Assembly (NCBI RefSeq): GCF_000006565.2
Contig: NC_031473.1
Location: 620,001 to 684,000, forward strand
From: Toxoplasma gondii ME49
Taxonomy: Eukaryota; Apicomplexa; Conoidasida; Eucoccidiorida; Sarcocystidae
DNA: 64,000 nt
Direction: 5' to 3'
Made by a program: the position numbers and the translations under genes. The notes under the pieces are model-generated. The model was given only the letters and a program-made list of their open reading frames with translations. It made no database searches and was not told the origin of the DNA. Of this stretch, positions 1-11,800 are shown in pieces; position 1 is the stretch's first letter, and each line of letters opens with the position of its first letter.

Positions 1-219
1 TCGCTCTCTCTTCCTGCTTTTCTCTCCCTCTGAGGCCATCTCTCTCTGCTTTCCCTCCGGTCCTCCTCCGTCGGTGTCTCCAGTTTCTGTTCTCCTGCGT
101 CTCTGTTTTCCTCTCTTTCCTCCGTCTGTACTTTCCTCTGTCTCTCCCTGGGTTTCTCTCTAGCCTGCATCTTTGACTACGTTTTTTGTCTGCCTCGCTG
201 CTTTCCTTCCTCCCTGCAG

Positions 220-1638
220 CCTTCGTCCGGTCGCAGCACTGAGTGGGAACCTCCGTTCCTGGACTCGCGTCTGATGACGCCCGAGTGTGCGTCTGCTCGG
301 GGTATGCTTCCTCACATCGTCGAGTATTTTTTCTTGGATGCGCGCGCGGCGGCGCGCCGGGGTGGCAGCGACAAGGAAACGCACACCAGAGTGCCCGAGG
401 CTGAAGCGCGCGCCAGTGGAGACCGCAGGAGCTGCAGGGTCTCTCTGGGCCTCGGGGCCTCCGCAGATGGGGACGTCGCGTCTCGGGGATCCTCCCTGTC
501 GTCTCTGTCGCATCGCGGGGAGTCGAGGGAGAGCGAGGGAGACCTTTCTGACCGACTGCGGGAGCCGGTCTCTGGGACGCCACGGTCTGGGCGACGGGGT
601 CTTTACAGAAGTCTCAGCCACACAGCGGCGTTTGTCGAGTGCCGACGCGCAACCTGCGAAATCTACGCCTTGGAAGACGAGGTGCAGAGCGACGGAGCGA
701 GTCCCGCTCTCGAGGGCGCCGCGCGCCACCGCGCCGCGCCCGGGGGACCGCGTCGAGCTCGAGGCGCGTCCTTCCTCCCTCATGCGGAGTCACTCCCCGA
801 GGCCGCTCTCCACCCCACCCTGCCCCCGAAAGACAACGCCATGGCCGAATGGCTGCTAATGAGTGGCGCCTCACTCGCCGGCCTCGACCTACGACATTTG
901 GGCTGCGCCCCCAGAACTCTGTCGGACGACGCGCGAGGCGACTTGCACAGAGAGACGAAAGGCAATTCGCAGGACGCTCAGGAGCGTTTGGCCGAGGAGG
1001 CGAGGGCCGCGGACGCGGAGAAGACGCCAGAGGGGCGGGAGGCGAGGGGAGAGAGGACTCGAGTGCCAAAGGCGAGAAAGAGTGTGCCGCCGTCTCCGCC
1101 TCCGTCGGCGCGACTCTTCGCCGCTCAGAGCGAAGGGGCGAGGAGAAACTTGGCTGCCTCCTTGGTTAGGCGAGTGTCGAGCGAAGGCAGCCACCAAGGC
1201 GTAAGGGAGCAGGGGGACTGTTCCGGACGAGTCGCCAGCGAAGCGCAAGAACCCGAAGAGACAGAGAGCCCTCGGCAGGGCACCACACGCGTCAAAGAAC
1301 TCGCGAAAAAATGGGACAGAGGCGCCAGCAGGCAGGTCAGCAGACGGTCCAGCTCGAGCATTCCGTCGCCGCGACACCGAGGTGAGCTCAGGAGAAAGGC
1401 GGAGGAGAATGATGCACTAATGCTCTGAGAAATGCGTATATATATAAAGAGTCGCTCGACGGGCTGTGGCGATTCGTGTCTTTGCTGTTTTGGAGTCCAG
1501 AAGTCCTCAGGGTCGGTTCAGAGGCGCGTCTGAAGGACTGGGAGTTGTTGCTCGCATAGACTCTGTCGAAAGGAGTGCTGTGTCACTCTGTCTCCTTCAG
1601 CAACACAAACTCAATCCGCATATGTGCAGACAGACTAC

Positions 1639-1672
<34 letters not shown>

Positions 1673-2144
1673 TGAAATTCACTTGTGTGGCGGTCTGTAT
1701 ATAGAGATATTTATGTGGACTTGTATGCATCTCTGTGTACATATATTTTGTTTGGTGTTCGTAGATGTATTGAGTCGTATACATAGACAGACATGTACAA
1801 TATACAAACGTAGACGTGAACATCTGTGTGTGAGATCTTATGTGGTTGAGTCGATTCAATGTGTGTTGATTTGTTTGTCTGTTTTTTGTTTGACTTGTTT
1901 TTCCAGGTCACGAGCGATTTGGATCTGTCTCACCAGACTACGACGACGGAGTATGCATGCGCCGTGTGCCTTAGGGCCTCTTTCCTCTTCTGGGGCTCAT
2001 ACCTCTCAGCTGAAAGAAGACAACGATCTGGTTCCCCTTGGTTGCTCACTTGTCGCGCTTGTTGACTCACACTTAAAAGCAACGGCCTTCACTACATACC
2101 CATCAACATATATAAATGATGCATATATATATATATATATATAT

Positions 2145-2177
<33 letters not shown>

Positions 2178-2570
2178 GGTACACATGTTCGCACCAGATG
2201 TACGTGTATAAGCTCATATGTGCCTTGGTATTCTCGTTGCTGGTTTCGTTTGTGGCGTCCCCCAGCTTCCGATTGTTCTGCTGTGCCATTCTCGGTGGAG
2301 CCCACGGGGACTTCTGAGATGCGAGTATGATCAGTTCAGTGGCAGTGTGAGAAAGCGTCTCGGGGACGTTTGCACTGTAGAGATGTCATTCGTCAACCGA
2401 CTTCTAACTGCTGGAGATACACTGTGGGGACGATGCAGAAGTGAAGAAGTTGTCGTGTGCCGGGCCGACTGAAATCAGAGGCAGGGAACGAGCATCGCCT
2501 GTGCGCAGGCAGTCATACATCCGTGAACTTGAGAGCACATGCTTATATATGCAGATATAGGTTTATTAAT

Positions 2571-2633
<63 letters not shown>

Positions 2634-3080
2634 GACATCGCTTAATTCACGCATGCAGAGACCCGGGGAGGCCGTCAGACGCTTTCAGGTCTCGTGTCTT
2701 GGCTTGTGTAAATCGGGTCTCGATGAGCTGAGGTAGTCTGTATTTTTTTTTCGCGGGTGTGTTGTGTTCAGGTGGCAGTGTATGCGCGTTTTGGAAGTGT
2801 CGCAGAGCGTTATTTGCAGAATTTGAAGAGGCCTTCGTCGGTGTCCTCTGCAGAGGAGTCTCTTTCGATTGCGGCTTTTCCGGGATTTGCTCGCCGAGTG
2901 CCCGAGCCGCCGCGAGGCGAGGGCCTTTGGCGAGACGCGAGCGGCCAGGGGCGTCTGCATGGCGCAGAGTCTGGGGGCGGAGGAAACGGTGTGTCTGCTC
3001 TTGCGTCTTGGGAGAAAATGTGTGAGAAAGAAGCAGCGGAACCGCACAAAGAGGCGAGCGAAGCAGGCGCGCGGCACTGA
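220..3080 (+). CDS. 3' part of an unrecognised protein gene (three terminal exons)
   Basis: Proposed exons are 220-1381, 1907-1950 and 2772-3080 (TGA stop). The first exon follows a CT-rich tract (1-219) ending in ctccctgcag, which looks like an intron, so the gene begins left of the window. Junctions are phase-consistent: exon 220-1381 ends in phase 1 before gtgagc, the 44-nt exon enters after ttttccag and leaves in phase 0 before gtatgc, and the last exon enters after gtgttcag. The visible product is about 505 residues, rich in Ser, Arg, Ala and Glu, mostly disordered in appearance, with a basic/Ser stretch near the end of the long exon (VKELAKKWDRG, then RRSSSSIPSPRH). I recognise no domain and assign no function. 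Support is the long open frame plus fitting splice signals, so the model is moderately secure and the function unknown. Confidence 0.55.
1642..2633. repeat. (TA)n microsatellites in introns of the first gene
   Basis: Pure or near-pure TA runs lie at 1642-1670, 2122-2176 and 2571-2633 (the last mixed with TATG units). All three fall in the two proposed introns of the 220-3080 gene. They look like simple-sequence expansions and I see no coding signal in them. Confidence 0.9.
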
Positions 3081-5856
3081 GAAGCAAATGCAGGCAAAGA
3101 GACGCGCCTGGGGAAAACAAGATGACAAGGCGGGAGAGACAGTGCAGGAGAGACAGTGCGGGAGGAGACAGGGGGCGGGTGTGGAAGAGCACAAGCAGAG
3201 GAAGACCTCCTGCTGTGTGTTGCCTTTTTGCTCCTGAGAAACATATCGGGACGGTGCCTGCTCAGGCGGAAGCGATCGAGACTGTTCTTGAGAAGAAGAG
3301 AGTCTGAATTTCGCCTTAGAACGGAGTTCAAGTTGGAAGGAAACACGAGAGGAAAGTCACAAGGAACGGGGCCCCCCTGGGGGCATGAGGAAGGCAAGAA
3401 GGAGTAGAGAAAGGCGGAGGTTCTTTCTTGAAGGCCAATACCTTGCTTCCCTATTTATCCAGTGGAAAACGCAAGCTTCCAGACCTCTCTGGAAAGCATG
3501 CAAAGTCGCAGGCAACTTCGTCGGCTAACGGTTCCAACGCGGCCACAGCTGAACGGTTGTCTTCCGTGGAAAAGACTCTTTGCAAACGAGAAATCGACAC
3601 ACATCGAAAGGCAGTTTCTCTCGAGAAGAGACGACGCGTTTGCGCCTCTCAAGTGCTGTGCCACCCAGTGAAACGCACAACGCTACCGTCTTTCAATGGA
3701 GTTTTACCCCGACAGTATCGATACATATGCGTACATATGTTTTTATGTACATCTGTGGATACGTATATATATACATATATGTATATATATATATATATAT
3801 ATACATAAATATATCTATATATATACGCAAGTACATATAGGTGCATGTGCCTGTTAATGTTTATGTGTGTGTATGAGTATCAAAATGTGGTTGTTTTGGA
3901 GTGTTGCGCGTTTGTCTTCTTGTGTGTGCTTTGGGGGGTTAGCGTCGTCCGTTTCGAGGAACATGTTTCGTCGGCGCGAGGCCTTGACAGCGTGAGGAGC
4001 GGGACAGAGACTCTCCTCGCTCTCGCGCTTTTTGTGTCGCACAGCGACCTTGTGGGCTCTCTCCGACATGCATGCAGTGAGAAAATGCCTGTTTCATTTT
4101 CAACTCAAGTGACTGTGTGTCCGGCCCGAGTCCGGAGTCTGCAGGCGGCTCCCGACATGAACGCAACTGGCGCCTTCTGTCCCTCAGAGATCCTCGAGAA
4201 CACAGAAGATAAATGAGAGACAGGAGACGGCTATAGAAAGGTGGAAAGAACCGAAAGGCGAGGAAACAGAGATACGAAAGAGATGTAGAAGTGAAGAAAC
4301 GAGAGAACGAAGAGAAATCGTGTTGCATGAGGGTCGAAAAAAGAAAACAGAAGCGATGAAAGGAGAGACACGGAGAAAGATCCCCACAGGCACACACAGA
4401 CAGGCACACAACTGCTACTTACAGACAAACTGAAAATTGGAGTAGCACTCGTTGGCTATCCAGCCCGTGTCAAGTTTACAGAAATAAATCTGAACATAAT
4501 CTCAAACCGTATATTTATTGATTGCAGGTTCGTGGATCATCCAATGCCTGCATGTAGTGACCGAGCCACAACGGCAGCGATACGTGGTCCATTTTACATG
4601 CATCTTTCTAGAAGCGCGTGTATCAACGTCTGCCTTCAATATATATAGATATATATAATATCTCTATAATTCTATTCCGTACAAACCTGCACTGTTTAAA
4701 CCCATCATATAGTATCTATACCCGCCTACGCATATAGTCTCTCTCTTCCACACGTACACACATGCAGTGCCTCTCTGTAGACACAAGCATGCAGATAGGT
4801 CTCTCTACATGCGTCTATATACATAGTATATTATGTAGTTTTCACAGGAACGCGGAGCGGCGATATATATATAAATATATGTATATATATAGCGTGTTGA
4901 ATAAAGAAAGCAAGGAGATGAAAAGGAGACAGCTCGCGAGAGTGCAGCTGGGGAGGTGAAAGGCGTCCTTGAGAGAGGGACTCTGCGTCGTCACCGGGAC
5001 TCCAAAGTACGAACGCGTTGTCGCAGTGTGACGACCGTAAGTTAACCGATTTAGAGGCTACTCGGAGGGGTCGCGTCTCCGGCGATGAAAGGGGGGAACC
5101 ACGGCACAGCAAAAGCGAACATGAGAGCGCAGCGAGGCACACGGACAGGAAACAAAGAATGAAACACCGAAACGAAAACTCGAGGAGCAAAAGACGACAG
5201 AGAGATAAAGAGGAAGAGGATACAGAGTATACGTGACAGAAACCTGCAGACGAACCAGAGACCGAAAGACTCACGAATCACAGATCTGAGGCGCATTTGC
5301 CCGCACAAAGAAAGGAGACGAGAAGAGAGGCAGACAGAGACGCCGCCACAAATGCAGCCGTTCGAGCAAGTCTCCCTGAGTGGCAAACAGAAAAGAGGAA
5401 AGAGGAAAAAAAGGAAAAGAAACGACAGGGGGAAGAGAGACAAACGAGAAAAACGGGAGAAAACCGAGGGACAAAAGACAGAACAGGAAGAGTCAGATTT
5501 GAGAAACTCGACAAACGCGCGATTCATGTGAGAAACAGGTCAAGACGGTTTGCGGAAAGTGGCGAAACACAGAAAAAACTCGAGCACAACTCCACAGCAA
5601 AAACATGAAAATCAGGTTGTCCGGGCATCTACACAAGAACCTCAATTTCGACGCGAACTGGTCTCTGCCGATTAACGCTTTCTTCATCTCCACGCACTGT
5701 CCCCCTCGTTTTCGTTTTCCACTCTCTTTTTTCGCACTTGTTAGCTTCGGTCTTTTCGTTTCTCTCGTATTTCGTCTCTTCCTCTCTCCTCCACCACAGC
5801 GTCTCTCTCCTGTCTTGACGATCTCGCCTCCTTTGTCTTCTGCCCACGGGCGGCAG
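3081..5856. other. Intergenic DNA between convergent gene ends
   Basis: This 2.8-kb stretch separates the stop of the plus-strand gene (3080) from the stop of NOT4 on the minus strand (5857), so it should hold both 3' UTRs. It contains TA/TATG repeats at about 3760-3826 and 4640-4665, and a purine-rich tract on the plus strand (about 4900-5600) that opens long but unconvincing frames on the minus strand. I see no gene, tRNA or mobile element. Confidence 0.7.
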
Positions 5857-8800
5857 TTACCGATGCCTCGCCCTCTGTCGCCCATCCTTCGGGCCTGACC
5901 GGTTGGTGTGCGCCAAGGCTCCATTTTTGCTTCCTTCCGAGAAGCGTCGGTCTTCCTTTTTCTTTCGATGACTTCCTGGACTGTTTTCTCGTCGTTTCTC
6001 CTCCTCTTCCTTCGCGTCTTTCTTCCCCTCCGCCGTATCTCCTCCTTCGCTCTCTCGCTCCCTCTGCTCGCCCTCTTGTCGCTCCTCGCCTCTGGCTTTC
6101 TCTCTCTTCTTCTCGCGGTCGGGAACGCCGAGGCCCGACGACCTTCGGCTTCCAGGCCGTTCGCCCGCGCCCTTGTCCCCTTTCTCCTTCTCTTCCTCCG
6201 CCGAGTGCGTCGCAGACAGGGCCTTCTCGCGGCCCTTGTCTCCCTTTTTTTCTCCTTTCGAAGCCTCGTCCCGCGCACCGAAGGTGTGGGGCGAGGGGCC
6301 GGCGCCGAAGGGCGAGAAGGCGGAAGGCATGGAGAAGGACGAAGAGAAGGAGGAGCCTGAAGAAAAGGAGGAGAATGCAGAGAAAACCGACGGCTTCTCC
6401 GCAGCGCCCGACGCTTGGCTGCGCCCCGCTGGCAGCAGACCAGGACGCTTCCCCGCACCGAGCGAGGAAGGGTACGAGCCACCTCCTGACGCAGGTCTAC
6501 GCAAAGCAGCGGAGTCTCCTGAGGCCCGCACCGGTCCCGAAGTCGACGACTCTCCTGCCTTCGTCGCCACAGCCCCCATTCGCACCCCACTGGCTGCGCT
6601 TCCGAGATTCCCCACACTTGCTCGTTTATGACAGGCTTGGCTCGTGGACAAAGGCGGAAAGGCGGAGGGCGACAGGGGTAAGGACGCATTCGCACTTTCC
6701 TCCTTAGTCCTCTCTTTCTCGTCCTTCAAACCCTCCATCTCAGTCCGCTCGACACCCCCTTCGCTAACGCGACGAGACCCCCCCAACGCCCCAGGGTCCG
6801 CTCCAAGGACTCCCGCCCCAGGCGCCGAAAGGCCGACAGAAGCCCCGCTTGAAGCCACGCTTGAGGCCCCACTCGAAGGTTTCTCTCCCTCGTGGGCCTC
6901 TCGAGCTTCAACCGAGGAGAGCGAGGCGAACGGAGGGCTGCGTTGGGGAGCCGACGGGACAGCGGAAGTCGCGAGAGAGCTGTTTCGACTTCTCGCAGAG
7001 AAGGTGGAAGAGGAAGAGCCGTCTGGCCCCACGATGCTCACATTTGCGTTCGGCAGAAGCGACAGGAGAAAGGCGAGGGCGCTGTTGTTCTCCACGTTGT
7101 TTGCCTTCGCCCTCGGATTGGACGCCGCCCCGGCGCCAGGCACCAGCCGTGGGTTCGCCTCCGAACCCTCGCCCCCCAACTGCGCCACAAAACCTGTCCC
7201 TTCTCGGCCCGCAGTCGCCCGCCGCGTGTCCGAGCTTGTCTCCGTGGGGCCTCTCTGAGGCCTTTCTCCGAGCACTGGAAGGGTCTCCTCGCGTCTGTCC
7301 AAACACGTTGCATGCGCCCTTGCGCCGTCGCCTTCCCCGCGACCCGCCCATTGTTCGCTGAGCTTGGGGAAGAACGACGACGGCTGCGCCTTGTGCAGGC
7401 CCCGCGCCCCCTCTTCTCGCTCATCCTCTCTCCGCCTCTCGACGGGCCTCGAGACCCCAACAGCCTCGAGAGACTCCTGGCCCAGACCAGCAGCCGACCG
7501 CCGCGCCTGCAAAATCTTTGCGTGCTGCTGCTGGAGGTGCAAAAGCAGCTGGTGTCCGCTGTACCCTCCACCTGAGGCACCGGGGGCCTGTCCCGGCCTC
7601 GGAAGGCGCCCGTCGGCTTCTCGGTCGTCCTGGGGTGCGCGGCGTTTCGGGTCGTGGTGGCCGAGCGCAGCGAAAGCGCTCCCCTCGTCCTCCCTCAGCC
7701 TCTCACCCATGCCCCGTGTGTCTCTTTCTCGGCCAATATGCGAACCATGCAGGGGTACCGAGGCCCCCGAGTCCCCCAACGGTGGAGACACGCCAACGCC
7801 GGGTCCGAACGTCATCTCAGAGTCCCCGTCGGGCGCGTAGCTCCCGCGCGCAAACGGCGTCGCAGTCGGGACGTAGGTGTACCTTTCGCGCTGAGAGACG
7901 CGCGACAGAAAAGAAAGCGAGGACGCCAGGGACTCTCCTCGCGTCTCGCCTCTGTTCAGAGAAGACAGGAACGAGGAGCCTCCGGTGCGCGGCCCCGCGA
8001 CCAAGGACGCGCTGAATGGTCGGAAAACAGACCCTTCGTTCTTGCTCGGATCTGGAGAAAAGAGAGATCCCGAGGAGCCCGAGCTCGAAGCAGAGGGGCC
8101 TCTAAGGTCAGCGCCCCGCGCGCCTGACTCGCCCTCTCCAAACGCGGTCGCTGTTAAGGCCTTCTCCTCTTTTCGCCCTCGTGGAAAAAGAATGGGAGGT
8201 CTGCCTTCCTCCGGGACTGTCTGGTTTTCGAGCCCTGCACATTCTCTCTCCCTCTCTGCTCCGGAAAGCTTGGCGCCGCTCGACAGGTCTCGTCCTTTCA
8301 GAGGCTCCGCGAAGGGCGCGGCGCGCCGTTCTCCGAGGGAAAGATTCGCCAAGTCCCCGAAACCCGCAGGCTTCGAGTCGCGCACCGCGGACGGGTCTGG
8401 GTCTCCGGACCCCGCGGCTCGCAGCGCCGGCGCGAACAAGGCCTTCTCGCCCTGCTCCTCAAACGCGGCTCCATTCGCCCTCTTCGCCAGCAGGCTCGCG
8501 AAGAACGGCGACGAAGATGTGAAGCCCCCGTCTCTGTCGCTCGCGTCCTCGCGGCGGGCGTCTCGCCCTGCATCTCCACGCCCGTAGAGCCCCAGAAACG
8601 AGTCGAAGCGCGCGGGGTCTGTGGGGCCTTCGCGGGGCACGCGACCCGCGAGCGACCCCTGGCGCCCATGGGTGTGGTCCCCAAGGTTCGCACAGGTCGG
8701 CAGCTGGTCCTTCGCCCCAGCAGGGAAGACCGACGAAGAGAACGCAGCCGGAAAGAAGGCGTTCAACTGGCTATTTCGCCGCGCTTCGTCGCGGTGCTCC

Positions 8801-11800
8801 TGGAGAAGGGAACAGAGAGAAGAACGAGGCACCGGGGACTGCGAGCGGGCCGTCGCGAACGGCGCGCCATCTGAGCCGCGATCTTCGCGCTTGCGGTCGG
8901 AATCCCCGGACTTGGCCATTCGCGAGTGAGACGGGTTTGCGTCCCCCCGAAGCGCGAAGGACGAGAAAGGTCGGAAGAAAGAGGCCTCCGCCTGCGACGC
9001 TTCCCCCGCGCTGAGACTGTCTCCTGAAGCGACGCCCGGCATCATTTGCCCCAAGATGTCGTCGAGCCCGGGGACGTCAAAGAACTCCTCTTCGTCTTCT
9101 CTCTCTCTGCGCGCCGCCTCGCCCTCTCCGCCCTGCTCTGCTGCCGCCTTCTCTCTGTGGTCCGATGGCTCGCCGGACGCACAGGCGCCAGCCGAGGCAG
9201 GGCCCGCAGCGGTAGTGTCTCCTCGCGCCTTCGTCGCCGCCTTCGAGTCCATTCCAGACGAGGCGGCGAACGACAGTGGTGGAAAGGCCGTGAACGGCAA
9301 GGAAGCCGCGCCGACAGCCGCCTTCACCCCTGTCGCAGTCTTTCCACTTTCCATCTCGCCTCGGTCCCCCGCCGTGCTGCCCTTTCCTGCGCCGAAGTCC
9401 AAGGCCCCGTCTCCGGAGAGGCTTGCGCCCCCACGCCCTTCTCCAGGCCCCGTGTCTGCCGGCTGCGCCCCAGCTGTCTCCGTCCCGGCGCCTCCACCGG
9501 CGGGAGCGGCGCTCGACGCGCCAGCCCCGCATGTCCCGGCATGCGCGGCGTTGGAGGCACTCGGCGCGGCCTCTGTCTCCGGGCTCGCGCCTTTGTTGGT
9601 CAAAGAAGAAAAGAACAGCACTGGCGACCACGAGGACCCCAGGTCTCGCCCTGCGCCCTGAGGATAGGCCGACGGCGGCAGCGGGAGCAGGGGAGGCTGC
9701 TGAGCCGCGACCGCCGACACGAAGGAAGACATGTGGGCGAGGGGTCGCGCCCCGACAATCCCCGGAGAGAACGCGGAGAAGGAGGAGGTCCCCGAGGCCG
9801 CGCCGCCAGGCCCCGCGCCCGAGCCCACGGAAAAAGAGGAAGGAAGCGCGGCGCTAGGGGGCAAAGGCCCGCCGTAGTTGAAAACCTGGTACGGCGAAGA
9901 AGGGAAGCAGTTGTGGATCGCGGGACTCGTGCATGCACTGTTCGCCACAGACCCCGATGCGTGGGTCCCCGACTGAGGCCCGCGGCTGGGGCCCGAAGGC
10001 GGTCGCGCCCCAGGCCCCAGCGGACCCGCCGCTCTCGACGGCAGCGCCATGTTGCCAGAACGCCCCGGGAAGGACCCTTCCGAAAGCCCGTGGTGGTACG
10101 GCGGCAACGGGAGCGACCCTGATGCATGCGACGCATGCAAAGGCGGCGGGGTAGGGATGCCCGAAGCCGTGGCGGGGGGTCGCGTTCCGGAGTACGAGGC
10201 GACAGCCAGCGAGGGGAAGTGCGAAGACGCCTGAAAGACGGAGGCGACCTGTCCAGGACCCGCACACCCACTGGCGCCTTCGCGCGCTCCCTTGCCTCGC
10301 GCTGCGCCTTCGCGTTTCGGCACCTCGCCGCTCCGCAGCAGCGGCCCTGCCTCGCCCGCTCCGGCGCCCCCGGGGGCCTGTGCGTCGGCGTCCGAGAAAG
10401 AAGCGCCGAGAAAAGGCCCCTCGCCCCACTGGCTCTTCTCCTCCTGCCTGCCGCTCGCTGCCGTGCCAGTCGACGCGCGGCGACCGACGTCTCGGGCGCC
10501 ATCTGCGGCCGCTGTCACCTCTGGGGTCGCGTTCGAGTTCTCCTCTTCCGGCCCTGCGTCGCCTCCAGGCGCCTCAGAGACGGACTGCGTAGATCGCCTT
10601 CGCCCTCTGTCGTGCGCCCGCGTCGCCTTCACATCAGGGCGGGCGTCCGCGGACTCGTCGCCGGTCGGAGCCTTCCCCGGAGGAGACAAGAGACCTTTCT
10701 TGCTGTCCTCTCCGTTGGGCTTCTTCCGCGCGTCCGCTTCCTCGGGCTCTGTCTTCTCTCTCGCCTCCTGCCCCTTCTCCGGTGCCGGGGTCTCGTCCTT
10801 CTTCTCCGGCGCCTGTAGGGTCTTCCGACTCTCAGCCTCTTCCTTGGCTGCTTTCTCCTCCTTCTTGCCGCCGCCTCCGGCAGGCCGCTTCGGTGCGCCA
10901 TCGGCCTTCTCCGCCTTCTTCTCCTCGTCCTCGGGTCGGGCCTCGCCCGGCGCCGCAGCCGCCGAACTCCGTCCCTTCGCGGGAGCAGTTGGCCCACTTG
11001 CATTCGCCGGCGCGGCGCCGGCCTTCGCTGCGAAAGACGATAGCTTCAACACACCAGCGGCGACCGACGCCCAGCTGGTCCCCGTCTTCTCCGCGGCGCG
11101 CGCCGCTGGGGCCACCGGGGTCTCTTTGCGGGCCTTCGGGTCCCCCAGAATCGCGCCTTGCGCTCGTCCCTTTGCAAGCGTCGTCGCCGCCTCGGCCGCC
11201 GCTTCGGACTCTGGGCCCGCGCCCGTGACGGAGCCCGACCGCGCGTTTCCGGCTTTCTCGCCCCGCACGCTGAGGCGCCGTTTACACGAAGAAGGCGGTG
11301 TACCCTCAGGCTGCGCCCCAGATCCTTCAGCCGGAAAAAGGCCCTCTCCAGACCGTGGGCTCTCCTGAAGACAAAAAAAAACGAGAGAGACGGATATCAG
11401 CTTCGAGAAGAACGGACAGAAGCCACCTTGACGCCAATCCACCAGCCGCAAAGACGGAATTCAGAAGAGCCCACAAGGGATCCCCACAGGTGGTGTATAT
11501 ATTCTGTGGCATTTATCTTGCTTAATTACTGTTGGGTTCTTAAAAAGAGGGAACTAAACCTGTCAAAGCAACACACGAATACATGAGTGGGTGTCAGCGA
11601 AAGAGCAGACACGACACAGTAGGTCCCCAGAGACTAAGAAAAGATCTAAGGCGCGTTTCGTCAACGCAGACAGAAGTCGGAGGAAGAAAAATGAAAGTCG
11701 TCAGGACACCGGAGCGAGGTCGGAGGGCCTGTTCTTCTCGTCCATTCAGCGCCGTCGTACTGTCGTACCTTGCTCGCCTTGTCTCCAAAAACATGCTTCT

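Noticed and set aside
5493..6695. 400-codon minus-strand frame rich in Arg and Lys
   Set aside because: It overlaps the last exon of NOT4 in another frame; its upper part is a shadow of the GC-rich coding sequence and its lower part lies in purine-rich 3' DNA.
9046..10122. Plus-strand frames of 200-360 codons antisense to NOT4 (also at 10292-11368)
   Set aside because: High GC in the NOT4 exon suppresses stops in all frames; these products are Arg/Pro/Ala noise without domains or splice signals.
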